From assembly GCA_029945945.1 (NCBI GenBank), contig JAQSDM010000009.1:186001-250000 (forward strand): a stretch of DNA of 64,000 bases. The letters are read 5' to 3'. Below the pieces are notes generated by a model that saw only the letters and a list, made by a program, of their open reading frames with translations, searched no databases and had not been told where the DNA came from. The translations under genes and the position numbers were made by a program. The stretch comes from Algoriphagus sp. (GTDB taxonomy: Bacteria > Bacteroidota > Bacteroidia > Cytophagales > Cyclobacteriaceae). Below are positions 6,997 to 16,197 of the stretch, piece by piece (position 1 is the stretch's first letter; every line of letters begins with the position of its first letter).

Positions 6997-8079
6997 ATGC
7001 CTGATTCTGCTTTCATCCGATTTGAATACATCAAAAGAACGCTCCGATTTCGTTTTGATGCCGGGACATCAAGAGGAGTTTTGCGCAGTAAAGATGTCTT
7101 TTGGATCAAGGCTTTTAGAAGTGAATCCCCTGAGATTTACGGGTGGGGAGAGGCAGCTCCATTGGTCAAATTAAGCCCTGATGATCGCCCTGATTTTGAA
7201 AAAGTTCTGGCGAAAGTTTTGAAGCAAATGGAAACTATTTCCTTGGATATGGAAGAAAGTTCTATTCTTGAAATACTTAGAGAGGTTATTCCATTTGAAT
7301 TGCCAAGCATACGATTTGCGCTGGAAACAGCACTTTTGGATTTGAAAAACGGTGGTAAGAAAAAGATTCTTGAGAATCCATTTTTTGATCGAAACGAACC
7401 GATTCCCATCAATGGACTGATCTGGATGGGAAAATGGCAGTTTATGCTGGAGCAAATCGATCAAAAGATCGAGGAGGGATTCGACTGTATAAAATTGAAA
7501 ATCGGAGCGATCGATTTTGATCAGGAATTGGAATTGCTCCGATACATTCGCGATCGGTTTTCTCCGGACCAAATGACTTTGCGGGTAGATGCCAATGGAG
7601 CTTTTTCCAAAGAAGATGCTCTGCTAAAATTATCTAAACTGGCTGATATAGGGGTCCACAGCATCGAGCAGCCGATTCCTGCCGGAAATGCGGAAGTCAT
7701 GCGAAAACTTTGTGAAGCTACTCCTCTTCCAATTGCATTGGACGAAGAACTGATAGGTGTAAAAGCAAAAGCTGAATTGCTCGATCTGATCAAGCCGCAA
7801 TACATCATTTTAAAACCAACCCTAGTCGGAGGAATAGTAGAAACCAGAGAATGGATTCAACTTGCCGGGGAAAGAGCAATTGGCTGGTGGATGACTTCGG
7901 CTCTGGAAAGCAATATTGGCCTGAATGCCATCGCCCAACTTACCTCCACCTACAATCCCACAATTCCCCAAGGATTGGGTACCGGCAAGTTGTATCACAA
8001 TAACCTTGAGTCTCCGCTTGAAATCAAGTCGGGACTGATCCGATATTCTGCCGAGAAAACCTGGGAAGATCCTTCTTAA
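6997..8079 (+). CDS. menC: o-Succinylbenzoate synthase (enolase superfamily)
   Basis: Dehydrates SHCHC to o-succinylbenzoate in menaquinone synthesis. The enolase-superfamily signature is complete: CIKLKIGAIDF (KxK acid/base lysine), LRVDANGAF, HSIEQPIP and ALDEELIG (metal ligands), and IILKPTLVGG (second catalytic lysine). The C-terminal SALESNIGLNAIAQLTS and QGLGTGKLYHNN fit the MenC group of Bacteroidota better than dipeptide epimerases. 360 residues. It is separated from other men genes, which are not in the window. It is divergent from queA, and the stop is shared with the convergent lactonase gene. Confidence 0.85.
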   Translation: MPDSAFIRFEYIKRTLRFRFDAGTSRGVLRSKDVFWIKAFRSESPEIYGWGEAAPLVKLSPDDRPDFEKVLAKVLKQMETISLDMEESSILEILREVIPFELPSIRFALETALLDLKNGGKKKILENPFFDRNEPIPINGLIWMGKWQFMLEQIDQKIEEGFDCIKLKIGAIDFDQELELLRYIRDRFSPDQMTLRVDANGAFSKEDALLKLSKLADIGVHSIEQPIPAGNAEVMRKLCEATPLPIALDEELIGVKAKAELLDLIKPQYIILKPTLVGGIVETREWIQLAGERAIGWWMTSALESNIGLNAIAQLTSTYNPTIPQGLGTGKLYHNNLESPLEIKSGLIRYSAEKTWEDPS

Positions 8080-9215
8080 TTTGGTAATCGGAAAAGATAA
8101 ACAGGCTTATTGACTGATACTTTCCAGTCTGTTTGAGTCAGCTTTCCAGTTTCTGTATCCCGCTCTAAAACCACAATATCATTGCTTGCCTGGTGTGCAG
8201 CCAATAGGTATTTACCATCAGCAGTCAGGTTAAAGTTTCGCGGCATCAGTCCTCCGGAAGAAATTTGCTGAATCCTTTCGTATTCACCGGTGCTCTTTTT
8301 TCCAAAAACGCTGATAGTATTGGCATCGCCCCGATTAGAGACGTAGGTGTTTTTTCCGTCAGGAGAAAAACGAACTTCCGCAGCTCCGACAGCCCCTGTG
8401 AATCCATCTGAAAGTAAAGAAAGACGTTGTTTTGGGGTGATAACTCCCATATCAAAGCTGAAAACTTCCAAAACTGCAGTCATTTCCTGCACTACCAGTA
8501 TTTCATTCCCGTCAGGTGAAAAAATCAAATGTCGGGGGCCGTCCCCGGGAGTCACCGCGTATTCAGTGGTCAAAGTGAGTGGTTTTTCCTGCGAAGGATC
8601 AAAGCTGTAAACATAGATTTTATCGGTTCCCAAATCAGCCGCTAATAAGTATTTTCCATCCGGGCTGAAAACCGTGCTATGTACATGAGGTTTCTCTTGT
8701 CTGGCTTCGTTTATGCTTTTTCCCTGATGCTGAATGGTTTGGAGATAGTCCAGTTTGCTTTCAGAGTTCAGCCGAAAAATGCTCAAACTTCCTCCGGTGT
8801 AGTTTGCCACTGCAATATAATCTTCGGTTGGTGAAAGCGCCACATAGCAGGGGTGATCTCCATAAGAAGGGATCGTATCGATTGGTGCCAACGGTTTTCC
8901 GGGTTCAGATCGATTAAAAACCATCACATTTCCACCTGTCTTACTCATGTCTTCTTCCAAAGAAAAGACTAAATTCCCTTTGGAATTGGCCACCACAAAA
9001 GATGGATTATGAACTCCCGGAGCCACAAGTTTCACTTCAAGTTTATTTGCCGCAGGAGTAAAAGTCAATTCATTTATTCCCTGACTGGATGAGTCTGTAT
9101 AAGTGCCAACCAAAAAGGAGTAAGTCATTGCGGGTTCGGTTATTTCAGGAGTTTTGGATGGATTGCAAGACCAAATCAAAATCAAGAGAGCGATCAGGAA
9201 AATGGATTGTTTCAT
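8076..9215 (-). CDS. Lactonase-family seven-bladed propeller lipoprotein
   Basis: The signal peptide MKQSIFLIALLILIWSC ends at lipidated Cys17. The rest is a beta-propeller of the 6-phosphogluconolactonase/YncE-like type, with SFLVGTYTDSSSQGI at the start and repeats such as VALSPTEDYIAVANYTGGSL, HSTVFSPDGKYLLAADLGTD, PRHLIFSPDGNEILVVQE, EVRFSPDGKNTYVSNRGDAN and FNLTADGKYLLAAHQASND. The family includes cytoplasmic Pgl enzymes, but an envelope lipoprotein is unlikely to serve the pentose phosphate pathway, so the substrate is open. It stands alone between menC (stop overlap) and ppc (divergent). Confidence 0.85.
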   Translation of the reverse strand: MKQSIFLIALLILIWSCNPSKTPEITEPAMTYSFLVGTYTDSSSQGINELTFTPAANKLEVKLVAPGVHNPSFVVANSKGNLVFSLEEDMSKTGGNVMVFNRSEPGKPLAPIDTIPSYGDHPCYVALSPTEDYIAVANYTGGSLSIFRLNSESKLDYLQTIQHQGKSINEARQEKPHVHSTVFSPDGKYLLAADLGTDKIYVYSFDPSQEKPLTLTTEYAVTPGDGPRHLIFSPDGNEILVVQEMTAVLEVFSFDMGVITPKQRLSLLSDGFTGAVGAAEVRFSPDGKNTYVSNRGDANTISVFGKKSTGEYERIQQISSGGLMPRNFNLTADGKYLLAAHQASNDIVVLERDTETGKLTQTDWKVSVNKPVYLFRLPN

Positions 9216-9387
9216 AATCGAAATATATTAAAAAATCCGGCAGTGTTATTTTACTTTTATTTCGAAAAAAGGCTCTAAAAGCTAATGAATAATAAGTTAA
9301 AACGATATTTTGTTACTGAAAAGGTAAAGATTGCTACGTTTTTTAGAAATTTTACTAATTTGCTTTGCCATTAAACCAGACCCTGGG

Positions 9388-11922
9388 ATGTTCAAAACCT
9401 ACGACACCGAAGTCGCCAAGCGATTTACGATTTACAACAGTTTATTCTTAGACTTACCCTTCGATGATATTTATCGGACTGGAACCCTATTGCCTATCCT
9501 CGGAACTGCATGCCAAGAAGGATTTGAGTCCGGATTAAGCCCAAAGGAAATTATTGCAGGGTTTTTCGAAGACATGTTTCCGACGGCTACTGAGAAGCAA
9601 AAATCTGATATGCTCTTTCAAATGATTCAGTATGTAGAGCGTCAGGTAGTTTTGTTTGATTCCATTGAAGATGCAGCCTACGAAAAAATCAATGATTTAG
9701 GAGGGAAAGGTTCTGTTAAAGCTTTGATTAACAGAGTTGATAACGATCATAAGCGTGAGGAATTAATCAAAAAGCTGAAAACGTTTTCAATTCGATTGAC
9801 ACTAACTGCGCACCCGACCCAATTTTATCCCGGAACTGTCCTTGGAATTATAACGGATCTGGAAAATGCCATCCGAAACAACGATTTAGGAAGTATCAAT
9901 TCCTTACTTCAGCAACTTGGGAAGACCGGATTTATCAATCGTGAAAAGCCAACGCCTTTCGATGAAGCTGTAAGTTTGGTTTGGTATCTCGAGAATGTCT
10001 TTTATCAAAGTATCTCGGACATCATGATCCGCATGTTGAATACCCTGAATATTCCTCTTCACGAATGGGAGAATCCGGGATTGTTGAAAATCGGTTTCTG
10101 GCCCGGAGGAGATCGGGACGGCAATCCATTTGTGACTCATGAAACGACTTTGATGGTTTCAGAGCGAATGAAAAAATGGGTGCTTAGATGCTATTATCGT
10201 GACATGCGAAAGATCCGAAGACGGCTTACTTTCAAGTACGTGGAGCAATTGATTTTGAAAGTTGAAAGAGGAATATATTCCACTTTATTTGAAAATAAAG
10301 CTGTTTATACATCTCCTGAAGAATTAATAGCGGATTTGCTTTTAGCAAGAGAAGCCCTGATCACACATCACGAAGGCTTGTTTTTAGAGTTATTAGATCA
10401 GTTTATTCTGAAAGTGAAAATCTTCGGATTCCATTTTGCTTACATGGATATTCGTCAAGACAGCAGAAAGCACGATGACCTTTGGGAAGAAGTTTTCAAA
10501 ATAAAGGGGATTAAGCTGGGGGAGACTGAAGACGAACAGATTAATCAGATTGTTACTACTTCCAGTCTTCCGGATTTGGCGTATTTCAAAGACACCTTCA
10601 ATCGTGAAATGCTGCAGACTTTTTCAGTAATTGAGAAAGTTCAAAATAGCAATGGTGAAGATGCATTGAATCGATATATCATATCCAATTGCCAGTCCGC
10701 CAGACATTTGCTGGAAGTGTATCAATTGGCGAAACTCACGCTTGGAGAAAGCAAAAAAAGCATGCCGCTCGATATCGTTCCTCTGTTTGAGACGATTGAT
10801 GATCTTGCCCAAGCACCGGAAATCATGAACCGGCTTTACAACCTTCCTGATTATAAAGCTCATTTGGTAAACAGAAAAGGAAAGCAGACGATCATGTTAG
10901 GATTTTCAGATGGTACCAAAGATGGTGGCTATTTGAAGGCTAATTGGTCCATCTTGAGAGCAAAAGAAGAGCTGACGAAAATTTCAAGAGAAAATGGAAT
11001 TGAAGTCGTATTCTTCGATGGTCGGGGAGGACCTCCGGCAAGAGGTGGCGGAAATATGCATAATTTCTACGCTTCTCTCGGAGAGCGGGTGGAGAATTCA
11101 GAGATTCAGGTGACAATTCAAGGTCAGACAATTTCTGCAAATTATGGAAAGCAGGCTTCCTGTACTTATAATTTTGAGCAGTTGCTCAGTGCCGGGATGG
11201 AAAATCATTTGTATCCGGATGCTGAAAAGAACTTGACAGATGATCAGCGCAACCTAATACAGGAATTAGCCGATCAATCTTACGAAGCTTACAAAGCACT
11301 TAAGAACCATCCTAAATTTGTCCCCTATCTCGAACATGTGACTCCATTGAAATATTTTGGAATGACCAATATCGGCTCCAGACCTTTGAAAAGAGGAAAA
11401 GATGAAGGGCTGAAATTCGAGGATTTGAGAGCAATTCCTTTCGTGGGATCATGGGCCCAGATGAAGCAAAATATTCCCGGTTTTTATGGAGTGGGCGCAG
11501 CTATTACCGAGTTAGAAAAGGATGGAAAGCTGGAGGAATTGAAAACGCTCTACGAGAAGAATCTTTTCTTCAGAACACTTCTTGGCAATTCCATGCAATC
11601 GCTCAAAAAGTGCTTTTATCCCGCAACTGCCTATCTGAAAGAGAACGAGACATACGGCGAGTTTTGGGAGATAATGTATCAGGAATATCTTCAGTCAATT
11701 GAAAAACTCAAAGAGGTATCTGCTATGAGTGAGTTGATGGGAGATAATCCGGTCATCAGGACCTCTATTGCTATTCGAGAGCGAATCGTTCTTCCGCTGA
11801 TCACTATTCAGCAATTTGCAATTCAAACCATGCTGGAAACCGGGAAATCTCCTGAAAATCTGCAGAAGTTAATTCTTCGGAGCATGTTTGGAATTATCAA
11901 CGCAGCCAGAAACGCGGCATAA
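9388..11922 (+). CDS. ppc: Phosphoenolpyruvate carboxylase
   Basis: Adds bicarbonate to PEP to give oxaloacetate, refilling the TCA cycle (citrate synthase is at 31.9-33.1 kb). Active-site blocks are present: LTAHPTQFYPG (catalytic His142), WPGGDRDGNPFVT, FFDGRGGPPARGGGN (about residues 541-555), QGQTISANYGKQ, GSRPLKRGKDEG and the C-terminal GIINAARNAA. I start at ATG 9388 (844 residues, MFKTYDTEVAKRF). The frame stays open to a TTG at 9331, but those 19 extra residues include a non-conserved hydrophobic stretch that does not fit a cytoplasmic enzyme. The glycine-rich loop has PPA where many relatives have TVG. Single gene ending at a strong bidirectional terminator. Confidence 0.93.
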   Translation: MFKTYDTEVAKRFTIYNSLFLDLPFDDIYRTGTLLPILGTACQEGFESGLSPKEIIAGFFEDMFPTATEKQKSDMLFQMIQYVERQVVLFDSIEDAAYEKINDLGGKGSVKALINRVDNDHKREELIKKLKTFSIRLTLTAHPTQFYPGTVLGIITDLENAIRNNDLGSINSLLQQLGKTGFINREKPTPFDEAVSLVWYLENVFYQSISDIMIRMLNTLNIPLHEWENPGLLKIGFWPGGDRDGNPFVTHETTLMVSERMKKWVLRCYYRDMRKIRRRLTFKYVEQLILKVERGIYSTLFENKAVYTSPEELIADLLLAREALITHHEGLFLELLDQFILKVKIFGFHFAYMDIRQDSRKHDDLWEEVFKIKGIKLGETEDEQINQIVTTSSLPDLAYFKDTFNREMLQTFSVIEKVQNSNGEDALNRYIISNCQSARHLLEVYQLAKLTLGESKKSMPLDIVPLFETIDDLAQAPEIMNRLYNLPDYKAHLVNRKGKQTIMLGFSDGTKDGGYLKANWSILRAKEELTKISRENGIEVVFFDGRGGPPARGGGNMHNFYASLGERVENSEIQVTIQGQTISANYGKQASCTYNFEQLLSAGMENHLYPDAEKNLTDDQRNLIQELADQSYEAYKALKNHPKFVPYLEHVTPLKYFGMTNIGSRPLKRGKDEGLKFEDLRAIPFVGSWAQMKQNIPGFYGVGAAITELEKDGKLEELKTLYEKNLFFRTLLGNSMQSLKKCFYPATAYLKENETYGEFWEIMYQEYLQSIEKLKEVSAMSELMGDNPVIRTSIAIRERIVLPLITIQQFAIQTMLETGKSPENLQKLILRSMFGIINAARNAA

Positions 11923-11957
11923 AAAAATCTCCAATCGAAAGATTGGAGATTTTTTTT
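11921..11957. terminator. Bidirectional terminator between ppc and the DUF4136-like gene
   Basis: Stem AATCTCCAATC/GATTGGAGATT closed by a GAAA tetraloop, flanked by an A run on the left and a T run on the right, so it can end transcripts from both sides. Confidence 0.92.
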
Positions 11958-11970
11958 CACTAACTCAAGA

Positions 11971-12612
11971 TTACTTTTTAACAACCAAGCCATCTTTGAT
12001 TAATTGATTCACCACTGTTTGAGCGAAAACAGGTGCAAAAGATTCAATTGACGATGGGTTAGTAGTTTCAGATTGGGATGACCAAACTAATTCTTCCGTC
12101 TTCGCATCATATAGGTTAATTTCTATGTAGTATTTTTTGTCAGTATCGTAATAACCTGGTTGGTACATGGTCGGACTGTAGTAGGAATAATATCCATAAA
12201 AACTACCATATCCACCACCATAGCCCATAGGAGAATACATGGTAGTTCCTGGAACGTATCGGGTTTCAGTTGTTTGGTCCAAAAGAGCCATTGTGAGGAT
12301 AGCATCATGTCCTCCTGCTTTGATTGCATTTATTACTTTGTCTTTGTTTGCGGCAGAAGGCATAAATCCCGGAGGAATAATCTCAAAGCTGCTTACGGCA
12401 GTTATTCCGTCTGCATTCAATATTTCATCGATATCGTTTTCTATTTGTTGTCTGGCTAAAAGGTTTTCAGTAATAGCTGTTACGAAAATGTTGTTATATC
12501 CGCCTGCAGGTTTATTTGGACTTACCCAAGATCCCAGGATTTTTGTGCTGGGTGAGCACGCGCCCACAAATGCTAGAATCAGGATTGTTACAATTAGATT
12601 AAGTTTTTTCAT
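11971..12612 (-). CDS. DUF4136-like envelope lipoprotein
   Basis: The lipoprotein signal ends FVGAC (Cys19). The mature part opens TKILGSWVSPNKPAGGYNNI, then a region shaped like a nucleotide-independent alpha/beta domain (IFVTAITENLLARQQIENDI), and a tyrosine/glycine-rich linker around residues 125-155 (GYGGGYGSFYGYYSYY). The C-terminal part (YYIEINLYDAKTEELVWSSQ) is the pattern seen in DUF4136 and related lipoproteins. Function unknown. It reads towards ppc and ends at the shared terminator. Confidence 0.75.
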   Translation of the reverse strand: MKKLNLIVTILILAFVGACSPSTKILGSWVSPNKPAGGYNNIFVTAITENLLARQQIENDIDEILNADGITAVSSFEIIPPGFMPSAANKDKVINAIKAGGHDAILTMALLDQTTETRYVPGTTMYSPMGYGGGYGSFYGYYSYYSPTMYQPGYYDTDKKYYIEINLYDAKTEELVWSSQSETTNPSSIESFAPVFAQTVVNQLIKDGLVVKK

Positions 12613-12707
12613 TTTGATTGGTTTGTGAGATTTTATTTAAATCTGGGTCAGAAATGGATTTAAAATCGAAATACATCTATTAATCTGAATAGGCGTTCGA
12701 ATAATAC

Positions 12708-12741
12708 AATGACCTTAGAACCAAGTGCTTCTAAGGTCATT
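12708..12741 (-). terminator. Hairpin downstream of the small secreted protein
   Basis: 13-bp perfect stem AATGACCTTAGAA/TTCTAAGGTCATT with an 8-nt loop, 36 bp downstream of the stop at 12777. The T tract after it on the minus strand is poor (GTATTATT), so it is either a weak terminator or an mRNA-stabilising hairpin. Confidence 0.5.
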
Positions 12742-12776
12742 TGAAAGTAATTCTAATTTCTTTTCAGAGATAAAGA

Positions 12777-13247
12777 TTATTTTTCGCCAATAAATGGTAG
12801 CTCTTGCTGCATCGCATTCCTAATCGTATTGTGGATATAGGTATCGATTTGTATGAATTTGGCAGCTTGCAAGGCAGAAGTCGCTTTCTTGAATTTCTTG
12901 TAAAAAGTTTCATGCAATTGGGCTAACTCGATGTCATTTTTCAACGATCTTAATGCCAATGCATCAGCTTCAGCCTCTCCCAGATTTGCATAGGATCCGA
13001 GGTAATCGTTGATGATTTTGATCCGCTCCCTGCCATTGGCAAGTCGGGCGGTTTCATATTCATCATAAACTGTCCAGAATGCAGGGGCCATCGATTCAGG
13101 TAGTTCCATGGTAGCTTCAATAATTGCTTTTTTGTCTTTGCCAAAAGCTTCCTGAACCAATGAAATCTCATCATCGATAGTTTGTGCCATGATTGGCTGG
13201 AATGCCATAATTAAAAGTCCGGCGGCGATAAGTAATACCTTTTTCAT
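12777..13247 (-). CDS. Small secreted helical protein, unknown function
   Basis: 156 residues with a Sec signal peptide (MKKVLLIAAGLLIMAFQPIMAQ). The mature part is almost wholly helical and charged: ISLVQEAFGKDKKAIIEATM, FWTVYDEYETARLANGRERI, LHETFYKKFKKATSALQAAK. It resembles periplasmic helical hairpin proteins of the Spy/CpxP kind in general layout, but I see no LTxxQ motif, so this is only a structural analogy. Monocistronic, with a hairpin downstream. Confidence 0.65.
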   Translation of the reverse strand: MKKVLLIAAGLLIMAFQPIMAQTIDDEISLVQEAFGKDKKAIIEATMELPESMAPAFWTVYDEYETARLANGRERIKIINDYLGSYANLGEAEADALALRSLKNDIELAQLHETFYKKFKKATSALQAAKFIQIDTYIHNTIRNAMQQELPFIGEK

Positions 13248-13358
13248 AATTCTTCAATTAATTAAGTGAGTAATCTGATGACCAAAGTAAAAGTTATCTC
13301 TTATTGAAAATATGATTAAAGTCAGTTGATGTGTTGATTTATTGAATTTATGCAATAA

Positions 13359-14558
13359 TTAGAATGACTCATTTACATTAAGATAAAAACCTGAGTTTCC
13401 CTTTTGGCCGAATGCATAATCAGCGGTGATAGTTGTTCGGTTTTCTTTGTTAATCATGACTCTTAAGCCTACACCGTAACCCGGATTGACCTGCTCCATA
13501 ATTTTTTCGCCGGTAATCTTGTTGTTGAAACTTGCAGCATTCAGAAATACAGTTCCTCCGAATGTTTCCTTATTTCTCTGAAGTGGGAAGCGGTATTCAG
13601 CCTCCGAATAAACCATACTTTCTCCTCGGAATCTGCCCTGAGCATATCCTCTTCCTGTCCGTCCAAACATATCCCAGCCGATTGAAGGCAGATTCATATA
13701 AGGGACATCTCCGGAAACAACAAAATTGCCAAAGCCCCAAAGAGCGATCAAGTGTCTTTTGCGGGTTTCACTCAGGTTGAAGTAATGACGGTAATCCAAA
13801 AGAAGGAGTGAGGAATTTTGATCTGAGCCCAGGAAGGTTGGGTTGATTTTGTAAGAAATAAGCGCAAAGTTTTTCTCATAGGGCGACACTGCAATGTCCC
13901 GGTTTTCCATAACCGCATTGAGAGTGATGCCGGAAAGCGTATATTTCTCCAGATTAAAGCCTTTTTCAAGGTTGTACACATCGTGAGAGAAAGCCAACCC
14001 CGGATCAATTTCATCTTGGATAAAACTTTCAACTTTTGAATGAATGTCCAAGTGATAGCCCATTCCCAGGTAAAATTTGGAATCACCAATTCGCCTTAAA
14101 ACAGTCTCATAAAATCGAATCAGGTTGAAGTCCATTTGTTGCTCTCCCCAAAGAACTCCCGGTTGATTTGGGTTCTCTTCCCAATCATTGGGAGTAGAGC
14201 TCCCAAGGCCGTAAGTCGGAATAGAGGTAATGAAATACCTCCAGTCTCCCACCAAGATCCATTTATTTTTATCCAGGAAAATGTTACTTCTGGAACTGAA
14301 AATCCATTGCTTTTTGGTCGTGTAGAGGAAGTTTCCTACGAAGTTGGAAAGCTTGGTGTCTGTAGGATTTCCCATGTACCAGGTTGCAGAAGGAGCCAAG
14401 CCAAAAAGCCATCCATTAGCAGGATTTGACCCGATTGCAGGAAGTGGGACAAATTTGAAATTGTTGATTTTATTTGATTTGTAGATCGTAGAGTCCTGAG
14501 CCTGAACCGGGACGAAAGAGAAAATGAAGAGGAAGCACAGGATAAGGATTGATCGCAT
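13359..14558 (-). CDS. BamA/TamA-family (Omp85) outer-membrane barrel protein
   Basis: I start at ATG 14558, which gives the signal peptide MRSILILCFLFIFSFVPVQAQ; the open frame extends 43 residues further but only adds non-signal sequence. The body of about 375 residues is a series of amphipathic strands with Omp85 features: VMENRDIAVSPYEKN, FGRTGRGYAQGRFRGESMVY (resembling the inward loop with its RG pair), YSEAEYRFPLQ, and a C-terminal strand ending in Phe (FYLNVNESF). No POTRA domains are present, so it is a barrel-only surface-antigen-type protein. Function unknown. Confidence 0.8.
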   Translation of the reverse strand: MRSILILCFLFIFSFVPVQAQDSTIYKSNKINNFKFVPLPAIGSNPANGWLFGLAPSATWYMGNPTDTKLSNFVGNFLYTTKKQWIFSSRSNIFLDKNKWILVGDWRYFITSIPTYGLGSSTPNDWEENPNQPGVLWGEQQMDFNLIRFYETVLRRIGDSKFYLGMGYHLDIHSKVESFIQDEIDPGLAFSHDVYNLEKGFNLEKYTLSGITLNAVMENRDIAVSPYEKNFALISYKINPTFLGSDQNSSLLLLDYRHYFNLSETRKRHLIALWGFGNFVVSGDVPYMNLPSIGWDMFGRTGRGYAQGRFRGESMVYSEAEYRFPLQRNKETFGGTVFLNAASFNNKITGEKIMEQVNPGYGVGLRVMINKENRTTITADYAFGQKGNSGFYLNVNESF

Positions 14559-14697
14559 AATTAATCTTTTCAGACGGGAGTTGGTGTTGGCTTGAATATT
14601 AATTTGAAGATAAAAAAGGAGCCGGAATAACGATTGGCGAAATTCACTAATTCCCAAAATAGATTTGGGAAATATCCTGAAATCCATAAAATCAGGA

Positions 14698-14731
14698 AAA
14701 AAGAAAGAGGAGCCCGATTGAGCTCCTCTTT
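14698..14731 (-). terminator. Terminator of the 218-residue outer-membrane protein gene
   Basis: 10-bp stem AAAGAGGAGC/GCTCCTCTTT with an 8-nt loop, followed on the minus strand by CTTTTTTCC. It lies 24 bp downstream of the stop at 14755. Confidence 0.88.
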
Positions 14732-14754
14732 GAAATCTAATTTAAACCAACTTA

Positions 14755-15411
14755 TTAACGAGGAATCAGGAATACTAATCCACCTTCAAAACCAAACTGA
14801 TACATAGTAGAGTAGGTAGAAACGCCTGCTCCACCGCCTCCGGTACCAAAGTAAATACCACCTCCAACTGACTGTACAGCAGACATCAAATTAGCCTGAA
14901 TTCGAATGGCAACTTTTTCAGAAACCCAAAAATTAGATCCGCCGCGAATAGCCCATGCGAATTTGGTTCCCCCATCGCTGTATCCGGTATCCGGGTTTTC
15001 TACGTTAAAAATAGCCATACCGATACCTCCACCAATGAACGGTTCCACGGTTTCATTTACTTTGATGTAATTGGTGCCATTTAGCATGATCCAATTCATC
15101 GCCAAATCAAATTCTGTGGATTTGACATTTCCTCCAAAATCTGAATCCAAATAGGTTAAGGGTACCTGTGTATCTTGCCTGAGGTATTGTAATTCAAATG
15201 CTTTGTTTGCGTCAAGTTTGTATTCAATTCCTAAACCCCATCTTAAATTTTCCTGAATTTTCCCTTCATAATAGGAAGAGGAGGAGTAGTAAGAATCAAC
15301 TTTGTCCGCAAATACATAGCCTGCATACGTGTTAAGTCTGATTTCCTGAGCCTGTGAGGTTAAATTAACACAGATAACCAAGGCAAGTGAGAAGAGTAAT
15401 TTTTTCATCAT
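14755..15411 (-). CDS. Outer-membrane beta-barrel protein (218 aa)
   Basis: The signal peptide MMKKLLFSLALVICVNLTSQAQ precedes an 8-stranded-barrel-like sequence: GYVFADKVDSYYSSSSYYEG, LRWGLGIEYKLDANKAFELQ, VEPFIGGGIGMAIFN, KFAWAIRGGSNFWVSEKVAI, and a final strand FGFEGGLVFLIPR. This fits the porin-fold OMP_b-brl type, with unknown role. The upstream region and signal peptide are nearly identical in DNA to those of the next gene (15658-16197), although the mature parts are not alike. Confidence 0.8.
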   Translation of the reverse strand: MMKKLLFSLALVICVNLTSQAQEIRLNTYAGYVFADKVDSYYSSSSYYEGKIQENLRWGLGIEYKLDANKAFELQYLRQDTQVPLTYLDSDFGGNVKSTEFDLAMNWIMLNGTNYIKVNETVEPFIGGGIGMAIFNVENPDTGYSDGGTKFAWAIRGGSNFWVSEKVAIRIQANLMSAVQSVGGGIYFGTGGGGAGVSTYSTMYQFGFEGGLVFLIPR

Positions 15412-15608
15412 GTGAGGATGGTTTGATTTAGAAGATTTGGACTGATATGGAAGTGTTTTTTTTAAGAGTATTTGACAGTCTGATTTTACTTATAGTCTAA
15501 CTGAGGGTAAAAATCATTAAATGATTACAAATAAAACATGCTAAAAATCATATTTTAAAATTTTCTTTTCAAATTCAGATGGTAGAATAGACTTTATCGT
15601 TCACAAAA
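15346..15608 (-). repeat. Shared upstream/signal-peptide cassette, copy 1
   Basis: Codons for the signal peptide (15346-15411) match 16132-16197 with 5 differences in 66 bases. Further upstream the paired blocks ATGCTAAAAATCA (from 15538) and TTATCGTTCA (from 15594), written on the plus strand, recur in copy 2 with almost the same spacing (56 against 55 bp) and similar distance to the start codon. Confidence 0.7.
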
Positions 15609-15657
15609 GGAAGATTCTTTTTCCCCGGAGGAAACAAGACGGCCTTTAACCTTCCAT

Positions 15658-16197
15658 TCATTTTTTCTCCCAAAGCATTTTGTTGTAAGCAATTCCAAAA
15701 GTCCAGGCATCGTAGACTTCTTGTTTATTTTCATAGGCAAAATTCAAAGCGATCTCAAATATTTCCGTGCTTTCGAAGCTGTATTCTGTTACATGTCTGA
15801 CAAGGGAGAGATTCTCGGTTTTTTCAAATTCATACCCCGGACCGGCATAAAAGGACCAATGTCTCAAAGCATTGTAATGAATCACTCCGGCAAATTCGAC
15901 CGGGTAGCTTTTTTCCAAAATCACTCCTTCATGTTCGATTTCAAAGCTTTGAAGCTTGATATCTCCCTGAAGCGCAACTGACCACCTCGGATGGAAGAAA
16001 TAATCTACATCAAAACCCCAGGTAGGGATCACAGCTACTTTTTTGTCTCCATTGGTACTTTTGGGTACATGGGAATTGGCCATCATGACGGCTCCTCTGA
16101 TTTTTGGTTGATGCACTTTTGATGCCTCTTCCTGAGCCTGTGAGGTAAAATTAAAGCAGATTACCAAGGCAAGAGAGAAGAGTAATTTTTTCATCAT
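15658..16197 (-). CDS. Outer-membrane beta-barrel-like protein (179 aa)
   Basis: The signal peptide MMKKLLFSLALVICFNFTSQAQ is almost identical to that of the downstream neighbour. The mature part has barrel-like alternating strands (VIPTWGFDVDYFFHPRWSVA, GDIKLQSFEIEHEGVI, YNALRHWSFYAGPGYEFE, AWTFGIAYNKMLWEKK), with a GAGPGYE-like turn common in small outer-membrane barrels. The C-terminus ends in Lys-Lys, not an aromatic, which is unusual for a barrel, so a truncated last strand is possible. No terminator was seen between it and the next gene, 246 bp away. Confidence 0.7.
   Translation of the reverse strand: MMKKLLFSLALVICFNFTSQAQEEASKVHQPKIRGAVMMANSHVPKSTNGDKKVAVIPTWGFDVDYFFHPRWSVALQGDIKLQSFEIEHEGVILEKSYPVEFAGVIHYNALRHWSFYAGPGYEFEKTENLSLVRHVTEYSFESTEIFEIALNFAYENKQEVYDAWTFGIAYNKMLWEKK

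Noticed and set aside
6997..8079. Dipeptide epimerase instead of menC
   Set aside because: Same superfamily, but the C-terminal QGLGTGKLYHNN and SALESNIGLNA blocks fit o-succinylbenzoate synthase better; a substrate assay would decide.
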